From: Dunaliella salina | Lineage: Eukaryota > Chlorophyta > Chlorophyceae > Chlamydomonadales > Dunaliellaceae | NCBI GenBank assembly: GCA_002284615.2 | Contig: MU069459.1 | Span: 1,023,903 to 1,054,210 of the forward strand | Length of the DNA stretch: 30,308 nt | Direction of reading: 5' to 3' | Shown: positions 1-10,100 of the stretch, piece by piece | Layout: each line of letters begins with the position of its first letter | Position numbering within the stretch: position 1 is the stretch's first letter | Program-made: the position numbers and the translations under genes | Notes under the pieces: model-generated | Databases searched by the model: none | What the model saw: only the letters and a program-made list of their open reading frames with translations | What the model was told of the DNA's origin: nothing

Positions 1-83
<83 letters not shown>
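1..83. repeat. (AC)n microsatellite
   Basis: Uninterrupted AC dinucleotide run that continues off the left edge of the window, so its full length is unknown. Confidence 0.99.
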
Positions 84-84
<1 letters not shown>

Positions 85-500
85 TTGTGGAGGAGGAAGC
101 AGGGCTTTGCCCCTTTTTATCTGATCCGGAGGATCACACCTAACTTGTTTTTTCAATCGTTGAAATCTTACATTGGATCTGAGATTCAATGAAAAGAAGG
201 TGTTGCCAATGCCAGAAACGTTGAAGAAATACAAAAGTGAATGGGGAATCCGCTCGTAATTATGTTTCAAGGAGGAGGTTGGGAAAGACCTGTCCCAGCA
301 AGAAGAGGTTTGTCCAACTCCATAAAAACTCAGAAATTAGGCCCTTGGTCTTTTTCGCAGCTTTGGTTCCCACCACCCTGGCTTCCCTTTAACCCCCCCC
401 CCCCATTTGTTGGTGCTTCAGTTTATTTATATTCTTTTACGAGTCTTCAGGTTCCATCTTGCTTTCCCCCCTGGAACATTGCTGTGTACCGGGCAGGCCC
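84..500. other. Intergenic or intronic sequence, no gene seen
   Basis: I see no coding exon here on either strand. There is a poly-C run near 392-404. If the acyltransferase gene continues leftwards, as its open last exon implies, this stretch is part of its intron 15. I searched the minus strand for a final exon in the required phase and found none. Confidence 0.5.
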
Positions 501-1000
501 CAAGAAAAGAAGAAAAAAACTGTCGAGGCAGAGGAAATGTCAATTAATAGAAAAGAGGCACACTGGCCTCCAGGAAGCTTGCGTATTTTTCACCACAAAC
601 ATGAAAATTAAAAAAGTATTAAAGCTTTGGGGGGTTCTGGAGGGAGGTATTTCCGGCTTTAGAATACGGCTATGAGAAGGATGCTTATTTTCATTTGCAC
701 GCCTGGGAACAAGTGTATGGGAATACTAAACGGAATGGGCAAGTTTATGAGCACGCTTCATGGCACATTGGTGATCCAGTCCTTCTTGTCTGAATTGGTG
801 AAAGATATGCTCAGTGAAACACTCTTCACCAGATCCCAAGGGAATAGTATGAAAAGTATTCTCAGTGAAACACTCTTCACCAGATCCCAGGAGAATAGTA
901 TGAAAAGTAACAGCTTTAGCATTGTTGAGTTTACAGAGGGCTGCATGCTCTTCATGTGTCGTCTCCTACTGATGTTCTGGCCTTCTTCAATGCAAATTCA
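501..1000 (-). mobile_element. LINE family A, 3'-end fragment (copy 1)
   Basis: 5'-truncated copy of a non-LTR retrotransposon. It aligns by eye with the copy at 12360-12870. Both share the tail block (near 501-570) and then a decayed C-terminal coding segment containing ACGGAATGGGC, GGCAC and AACAGCTTTAGCATT matches. The coding frame is broken. It lies inside intron 15 of the acyltransferase, in the same orientation as the gene. Confidence 0.75.
810..911. repeat. 51-bp tandem duplication inside the LINE fragment
   Basis: Two adjacent copies begin at 810 and 861 with CTCAGTGAAACACTCTTCAC and differ at only a few bases. The period of 51 is a multiple of three. Other LINE copies in the window have a single unit, so this duplication arose in this copy after insertion or in its direct source. 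Confidence 0.9.
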
Positions 1001-1101
1001 ATGAGACAACTTGATTTGCTCATGCAAAAGGTTTGTCAGGCACCAAGCTTTGCCTTCTTCTTGCTCAGCTCAAAGTCTAAATACGAAGAAGCAGCGCTTA
1101 C

Positions 1102-4100
1102 CAGGGCCCAAAGGGTTGAATAATGGGCTGGATTGCAGCAACACTTGTAGAGGGTGCACCAAAAGAAGCAGATTCCAGTGGGAAATGGCACCTGTGCATT
1201 TTTTCAAAACGTCAAGTTTGGCAAATACTTAGTCCCAAGAATTTTCATTCGTTCTCAACGCAAGGTATTGAGCTCATGGATTGTGTAGTTGTGAGGATCA
1301 AGCCCTTTATTGCCTGACGACCTAGGTGAAGATCAGGCCTGATCTTACAAGGGGTGGTGAATGATGAACACGTTGAAAATCTCAAGCATAAACGATCTCC
1401 CCAGCCAGCAGCTGCAATCAATGCTAGAGCCACCGATACGCTCACCAGGATGTCAGAAATCCATCAAACTTTGCAATGTAGTTGGCTACAGATGCAGTCC
1501 TTTGGTAGGAGGAGGCCAGGTTGTGATTGGTGAAGCAATCTATCACCAAGGCGCCCGAATCAGGCAAGGACCTGCAACACATGTGGAGGCAAGACTCGTT
1601 AGCCTTCCTAACTTTGTGTTCTCTTTCTTGCGCCTGCATTCCTTCTTTCCTTTCAGGAGCAGTTTTCTTCCTTTCAGCAGAGGCCTTGATGGGACTTTGA
1701 TGTGTCCTTGGGCACATGTGACCAGCAAAAAATGCCTACTTGCCCACTAGGGTAAGAATTAAGGAAGCGTTACTGCTTGCTTGCTCTCTGAGGTAGGGAA
1801 GAGAGCACTTTTTCTCCAGGATCAGCAAAGTGGCTCTTTCAACCATGCCTTTTTGGGAGGAAGCATGTAGGGGTCAATACATACATACACCGTCTATACA
1901 TCAAGTAAGCAGCCTTTGATGCATCACTACCTAACTTTCTCACTGCACTCCAGGGTGTTGCAAACATGCTTGATACACCTCATGGTGCAGTCCATAATGT
2001 GTGAACGAAGGCATGAATTGGAGTACAGCAACAGATTCTGTGTACCCCTGAGACTCCAATCCAGCGCAAACCATAACCATGCCCTAGTTGTGAGGCTCTC
2101 CCGTAGAGTGATGGGCCTTGTGCTCGCCTCCCTTTCTATCTTGTTGGTAGGAGCTTTGGCTTCCTGTTTGTGAGCCTGTGCCTAGGCCTAGAAAGAAGCA
2201 GGCTTGCTTTTTGTGTGCTCCTTTCTCATTTCCAAGCTTCTGTTCTTACAAGCAAGGGCCCTAACGGGACGTAGCTATGTCCTTAGGTCAGTGTAACCAA
2301 AAATTGAGCGCTTACCTGAATTCGTCCACACAATTGCGCACCCGAGATGCAGCAGATGCCAGCAGCGCCAGCACTGGACCTGGAAGGTAGAGAGAAAAAG
2401 GAGAGAAGAGGACATAAGCAGGACAGAGCTGAAGGCCAGAGAATAGGTTTGACCTCCGCATGGTGCTCCCAGCAACCTTCAGACCCCCGCTAGTTCTTCC
2501 TGCTCTTTACCTTCGTGGTTGAGAGGACTCATGGCTCTTTACAGCCAATAACTCATTTTCCTAGTTGTTGTAAAACAATGTTTCTGCCCAAGTGGTTTTT
2601 CTTCCTTCTGCTTTGTCAGCCCTGTATATGACATGCTTAGGAACACATGTGCATCATTGTCTTGCATAATTGTATTGCATAATTGTCTTGCATAATTGTC
2701 ATTTCTTTGTCCATGGTATGTTTTTTAGGTATCGTTTTCCCAGAGGTGGGCAACAAAGGCCTCAAAAAAAAAGGCACTTTTGAAATGTTCACCAAGCAAG
2801 TTGCCCCCAACTTGCAAGCTTCAGATTTAGGTCCAAAATGTAGACCCTCACACCTGAGCTTGAAACTTGCAAGTTGGGGGCAACCTGCCTAATTGGCCGC
2901 GGCGTGAACCCTACTTTTTGACACCCAGCTGCTCATATCTGACCAGCCACTGCACCAAATTGGGTGATTTCTAATGATTCGGAGTCCTTGTACCAAAAAA
3001 CATCATTGCAAAAAAAAATGGGGTGAAAAGACCCAGTGGTTGGTCAGATACTAGATTTCAGCCATTTCCCTTAGAGAAAATCCAGCACTAGGGGTGCCAA
3101 AAAGGTCAATTTTTGACTTCCTTCTTTCCTATTTTTGAATATGCAGGATGTTATCATATCATGTAAGGGTTATGAAGAAGCAGGGATGGGTCATTTGTGA
3201 TACGCGTACTTTAAGGAGCGCTAAAAATGGCCTTAAATTTGCGAATCTTAAAATCCGCTGGTTGGAGTGCGCGGTAAAATTCGTCAGTGAAAATTGCTGG
3301 GCAGGCCCAGCCCACCTTCAGTTCCCGTTTTTCTGAAGTCTGGAAAATCAACCAAAGCATCTGGAGACCTCAATAAAACAGGTCGTCTGCTGCTTGCTCT
3401 TTTGCTCAATCTGCTGCATCACCATCTTCACTGGCTCCAGCTGCTTCCCAGGTGCTGTGCAGCTGGCCACCCCAGAGCCAGCAACTCGCAAGAAATGCTG
3501 TCTGATGCGCCAGGCATCATCATGGTACACATGCTCACACAGTTTGCACTTGTTCTTGCTCTGCTTGGCCCCATCTGTGCCTACAGGCTGAACATGTGTG
3601 ACATAATCCCACTCAGGAACCTTCTCTTTTGGCATAATCAAATGTTCGTGGGGTTTGGGGGGTGGTTGGAAGTGGAATCCCAGGTTCGAATCCTGGTTCC
3701 CCCCACCCAAAACCCTCCCTCCCCAAAATGGCCCTCTAAATTCTCGTACATACGCGACGTACGCGTATTTACACGTATATACACGAACGGTAACTCCCAG
3801 ACCCGCAAATGACCCAACCCAGTTAAGAACATATTTTGGGGCTGAAAAATGGTCCCAAGGTGGAGCTGTGGGCCATTTTAGGGTGATCTGAGGCCAGGAG
3901 TGTGATCTGGGGTCAACCAATTTTCATCATTTTTTGGTGAAGGTGTCTTCATTTATATTATAATGGTTGGCCTGGTCAGATTTGGAAAACATAGGCGGGA
4001 AAGAACATTTTCAGGAATTTGGGCCCGTCGCCCACCTCTGTCATTTTCCCTCCCAAGTACCCTCCCCCCCCCCCCCCCTTTCCCTCTCTTTTTTCTTTTT

Positions 4101-7100
4101 GCGTCAAGTGTAGAGTTGTTGGTGCGGGACGCGTGACAGAGGTAATGGACATGCAGATGGCAGCCACTGTGCCGCCGACACGCACCTGCCGCCAAGCTCC
4201 TGCCGTTGACATGCCCTCATGCTGGAGAAGCTGGATCGCGTTGACAAATGGATCCAAATGTTTGAAATGCCACTAAAACTTGTTGAGCTGGTTCCAATTT
4301 TCAACAATTCCCAACTGCATCCTCATAATACACAGGAGCCCCTGGTTTTTACCCCTTTGACGCCTCAGACAAGGAAAACATGCTAACTCGGACATTTTCT
4401 TTTGCAATGTCAACGTCCACAATAATTATCACAAAAGGCCTTTGCGTAACCTGCAAGGGTCCATTATACCATGGGCAGCACAAAGAGGCTCGTGTAGCCA
4501 AGGCGGTGCCTGACCACCAACCCAAGAGGAGAAAAGAAAAAACAAAGTCTACGCAGGCCAGAGACTGCGTGCCTTGAGGGAAGGTCCCCTAAGTAGCAAG
4601 CTAGCAGGGGCCTTTCCAAAACGCAAGAGCACAGTGCGTCTCAATGCTTGGCCACCAAATTGTAGGGTACAAAGTGTATGTACTTTTCAAAGCTGTTCAA
4701 GATTGAAACGCAACCACACGATGCACAATAGGCTGTGCTTCAATCGTGGACTGGCTTACAAAATACATGCACTTCATACCTACAATTTCAACTTTCATCT
4801 TGCTCCAATCTGCATATTTGCTCTGTAACATCAACATGCATGAAAACGTACTATCTTGATGAGGTGCAAATGGCCCCTTCCCCTGTCCTCTTCCAGATTG
4901 CAAGTACACTCACCAGGGGGGGATGCTTGTGCACCGTCCTGCGCATCAGCCTCCAATCACTGTGTGGTGATTTTTGCTCCAGGTCTCACTCCCTCTGCCC
5001 TATTTGCATACCCACCAGGAGCAGATGCTTGTGCACCAAAGACAGAAAAATAAAACTTTACACAGGCCAGAGGCCACGTGCATTCAGGGAAGGACCCCTA
5101 ACTTGCTAGCTGGGAGGGGCCTCACCAAAAGTGCGCACCATCACTGCCCTGTGCAGAAGCCTTCGATCAGTCAATGCATGGTGTTTTTTGCTGTGGCACC
5201 TGCATCTGGAGTGCTGAAGGCCTCATTCCCTCTGCCCAATTCGCATGCGCACTCACCCAAGATGAATAGTTGTGTGCAGCACTGTCTTGTGCATAAGCCT
5301 CTGGTCAATCACTGCGTGGTAATTCTTGCTGTGGCACCTGCATCTGGAGTGCTGAAGGCCTCATTCCCCCTGTCCAATTTGCATGCACACTCACCAGAGG
5401 GGGATGATTGTGTAGCAGCACACTCCTGGGCATACGTCTCCAACCACTGCGTGGTGAGCTTTGCTGCTGCGCCTGGTGCCCACGTACACGGGAAGATGCT
5501 GGTGGGGTCAACAGATCCAGTGGGCAGCCACGGCTGAGGCAATCCTCTTCCTGCTACAGTGTGTAGCAGGGACAGATCAGACAAAATGTTGTGTCTGTGC
5601 ACAAAGCACTCAGTATTTCAATGCTTGAACACTGCTAGAGCAATGCCAGTCAGTACGAGGTATATGGCTCTGGGGGTCGACATATCCACCTTGTAGAAGT
5701 CAAATACTGTGAGGACACCCAGCCTTACAGCCAGCTTGAGGCCTCCAAGCAGCAGCACCGAGACCTTTGCCGTCATCTTCCTAAAGCTTCAGCTCAAGTC
5801 ACCCTCCATACTATCCTGCTAGGTGTGGGAGGAGTCATCTACACCCCGCACTCATTGGAGCCTCTTAAGGAGCTTGGTTTTGACACTTTCAAGGCCACGT
5901 GGTGCACCAAGTTTGTCCGGAAGCTTCATGCTCATTCTGTCCTGTATGCTTACAAATTTGCCAGCACCAGACGCGCTCTTGAGAAAACCTTTTTCAACTC
6001 TCAACAAGGTCAGGCACGGGATACTGCTAGTAACCCACCTGATCCCCACTGACTTTTTTCTTCAGCTTCCTCTTGGTGAAGAGGATACACGGTGCCTTGG
6101 CCCTAGGTATCCAGATGCGTAGCGGCTCCGTGTGCAATGCGTATATCCCGTCCGGATCCAGACGGTATCCCCTTCTCCTTAATTGATGTGGGGAGTGTTT
6201 TCACTGCCTGCGTAGTTTTTCTTTTCTTTTCTTTCTGGGGGTCGAAGCACAGGCACCATCTAACCACCATTAGCCCAAGCACTAATCCAACCACAGGGGT
6301 GCCGCTGCCTATGATTGAGGAAGTACAAGGAACCCAACATCCGATGCACGTGACTCAAGCCTCTGTTGTTTTTGTTCAACCCATCAACAGCTTACCTGCT
6401 GGCGCCGGTGTGTCCTGAAGGTGAGCCTTCCCTCCCTCATGGCCCTGTGCAACCTGCTGCTCCCCCTGACTGCCCCCCTGCTCGATTGTGGCAGTGGCAC
6501 CTCTCACCCTGGGGCCCTTGGCTTTGTGCCCAGAGGTATCTTGGGCAGTGGCAAGCGGCGCAGGGCACGCATCTCGGACAATTGCAGGTGGCACAGGACG
6601 TGCGTCACCTGCGCATTTTTTGTGTGACAAGGCGTGGGATGTTGTGCATCAACTGTGCAGGGTCCATTGCGCAGGTACTTGAGCAAGAGCCACTTTGCAG
6701 GGGACCCATGTGTCCATTGCGCAGCTACTTTGCGCAAGAGCCACTGTACAGGGGACATTTGTGCGGGGGCCTTTTTGCGAGGGCCTTACCTAAAGACTAC
6801 CCAGACTTTTCTTTTCTTCTCAGTGTTTTTTCTTTTGTGCAAGGACCCTTGTACAGGGGCAGATATGCAGCCACCTTGTGCAAGAATCAGGTTGGGGTTT
6901 GTAAAGGCCTTGCCTCAATATGGCCTATGTACTAAGCAGACTTTTCTTTTCCCTGTTTTTTCCCCTTTTGTACGAGAACCATTGTGCAGGGGCAGTTAAG
7001 CAGCCTCCTTGTGCAAGAATGCAGGTTGGGGTGAGTCAGTAGTACAGCCATTTTGAGTTGAGGCCATTCTGCAGGCCCCATTGTGCATCCACTCCTTAAT

Positions 7101-10100
7101 GGATCTTAGATCATGCGATCTTAGATGTCTTTTGTGGAGTGCAGGGGAATCTTGCAGGGACACCTTGTGCAATCTTTTTTCTAATGAATCTTTGATGATG
7201 AGGTCTTGAATATCTTTCATGGAGCGCAAGGCCCATTGTGCAGGGACCATCATGCGTCCATTTTTCAATGCACCTTATATCATATCATCTCAAGTATCTT
7301 TTGTGGAATGCAAGGGCACTTTAGCAGGGACTATTGTGCATCCATTTCATATCAGAAGGCAGGGACAGGTGGATCAGTCACGACATTTTTTCTTTATTAG
7401 AGCGCACGGGCCATGTGCAATGATGGGACACATCAGCTGAGCGTCCATCTTATTCTGTTGCTAATCAGCATGGTCCTGTGCATGGTCATTTTGCGTGAGA
7501 GTTCAAGGGCGGGGCATAGAGAAGCAGAAGAAAAGGAAAGAAAGGAAAGTCTATGCGGGCCGCCTGTGCTTGGGCTGTCCTGTCCTTTTCAATGTCAATG
7601 GTTTGAATGCGCCTTGCACAATAGAGGGGGCTTGTTCTTCCTTTCCACCGGCAAGGGTTTAAGACCGCCTTGCAGTAGAGTGAGGATCCCTGGCCTGAGT
7701 CAGCATGCAAAAATAAGCAAGGAGAAGCGTCTTCAAAGAGCAGCACGCAAAGATAAGCAAACAGCAGCATCCACAAGATGTTGTGCAAGGCAGGGTTGGG
7801 CCAATTCCAGTGTTACCTGAGGCTTCACCAATTGCCACAGATGCAGTGCTGCGTGGTGTCTTTTTTGGTGTGGAATCTGCTTCTCTCTCAGCTGAACGGC
7901 TATGGGTATGCTGAGTGTTGGCTACACCAGACATGGGCTCAGGCAAGGGCATGGCTGTGCCCATGACATCTGTTGACTCACTGCCCCTGCAATTGCACGC
8001 AACAGACTTGTAACAAAGCGTAAAACAAAACAAACAAAGACAAAAAACAGACATGTAGGAGAGGTACATTGTAGGAGGGGTACACCGTGGCTGCACCTAT
8101 CAATTGACTCCCTCCCCCTGCAATTGCATAAAAAAGAAAGAGAGAAAGTCCACTCTGGGTACAGCCAGCATGCGTTAAAGAGAGGCCCAACAGTCAGCGC
8201 TGAAATTGGGGGAGAGGCCCACCAGTTCATTTTGAGAGAAGCACAGAAGTGTACTCTAACAAGTTGGCCTCCACCTAGAACGCTTGAATGCACAAAACAG
8301 ACATGTAGGGTGCATGCACTCTATAGAGAGAGGAAAAAACTCAAAGGCAGATAAAATTCTCCCTGCATCAACCAAAGAAAGGGAGACACATGCACACTGG
8401 CTCAAAGAGCTGTGAATATCCTTCCATAAACAAAATCCTGACCCAACATTGCCAGCTTGATTCCAGCTGCTGGAATGCGTGGATTGCAGGAGGCAAAGTG
8501 AGCGTCAGAATGGCACCACAAGGCTGACTTGCCTGATCTGCAGTGCACAGCTGGCATTGCCCAGGTACAGGCGTTGGCTGGCTGGGTGCGCACCCCCACT
8601 CAGGCCAAGATTGCTGCAGTTCTGGCGCATGTCGCAAGTGATCCCAAAGCCCCTTTGTTGTGCAAGGTAAGGTAAGGCAAAAGTTAAGGTAAATAGCAAT
8701 ATCTGCCTACAGGGGCAGCTGAGCAGGAACACAGAGGCCTGCAAGCAGACCAGTCCAATGGGAACCATAGATAGCTGTGTAATGCAAGATCAGCGTCAGT
8801 CACTCAGACTCAAGGCAAACTTTTCTGTGAGGATGCCTGTGAGAGAGGAAGACTATAACAAGGCACAACCAGCCTTCAGCACGGATAACCTTTTTCAACC
8901 AAACATTCAATATCGCGCGAGCCCCCACCCTGGCCAAGATTGCTGCAGTTCTGGCGCATGCTACAAGGGATCCCTAAAGGCCCAGAGTCATGATTGATCA
9001 GCATTAGCCACTTATTACTGTTTTGGGAGGGGCGCGAGCCCCCACCCTGGCCAAGATTGCTCCAGTTCTGGCACATGTTGCAAGGGATCTCAAAGGCTTT
9101 GTGTTGTGCAAGGTTAGCGTCAGTCACTCATTGCTCTCATTACTCTGTGGGGGAGGATAACTAAGACACAACCAGACTTCATCATAGATAACCTTCTACT
9201 GTGTAATCAACATCCGCAACCGTGATTCAGCAACAACCATGGTTCAGCGTGAACCTGCTCTTCAGATCCTCTAGCAGTGGCTTGTACATTCCCCAGGCTT
9301 GTCCACATGCTTTGCTGCTGGTGTCTAGCGGCTGGCCAGGAAGAGGGCGGCCTCGGATGTGGGTCACCAGCAGCCACTGTGGGATACAAGAGGACAGGAA
9401 CAAGATGAATACTTGTATACATATACACACCATTTACAGGTGTAGGTACTGGTAGGAATGGGGCCAAGCTTGTATGTAAGCCACCAGGAGTCACTTTGAG
9501 ATGTGAAGTCAGGTGAGGCCTCTGCTAGCTTGCTGGCTTGCTAGCTTGTTAGTTAGGGGACCTTCCCTTAATGCACGCGGCCTCTGGCTTGAGTGGACTT
9601 TTCTTTTCTTTTCTATGTGAAGCGCAAAGGCTCTGTTGTCACGGCAAGAGTCTGCTGCCCAAAATTGCTCAGCAGTAACAACAAGAGTCCGCTATGATAA
9701 AACAGATCGCGAGATGCTTAGACACTGGTCTAGCTGCATTGAATTTTTAGCCTGATACAGTGGGCGGGACTGAACAAGTTTTGCTAGAAATGGTAAAAAA
9801 CGTAACGATGGCCCCGTGAGATCAGATGGCTACTACCTCTGTCCCAGCTTCTACATGTCTCTTCAAACCGCTGTGTGTGGCAAAACCCTAATTAGGCAAT
9901 GCCACACAGCAGTAGTTCTGCAGGAATAGTTGGCCTCGTGTGATCAGACGTCTTTGATTCAAAGAGGCGGGAGATCATCTATATGGTGATCCAGGGTGTG
10001 GTATCAAGCTGATTGCTGGTATACAGAAAAAAAAGGAGTACAAGGACGCTTTGCGGCGTGGAGGCAAGGTGCTTGATCTGTTCATAAACAAACAAATGCA

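Larger units (their letters stand above)
2950..4010 (-). mobile_element. hAT-like DNA transposon remnant, longer copy
   Basis: The outer parts (about 2950-3175 and 3826-4010) match 10195-10670 closely: GAGTCCTTG, GATTTCAGCCA, GGTGGAGCTGTGGG and GGGTGATCTGAGGCCAGGAG occur in both. The 650 bp in the middle, absent from the other copy, encode a BED-type zinc finger on the minus strand. I infer this is the larger relative and 10195-10670 an internally deleted one. Exact termini and target-site duplications were not resolved. Confidence 0.6.

Noticed and set aside
3348..3920. Whole 190-codon minus-strand frame as one gene
   Set aside because: Only the BED part looks like protein; the rest is translation of the T-arm region and repeat sequence.
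8603..8668. Plus-strand exon-like AKIAAVLAHVASDPKAPLLC with donor GTAAGG
   Set aside because: It is antisense to the exon 11 border and its copies, and the donor belongs to repeat family 3. No partner exon was found.
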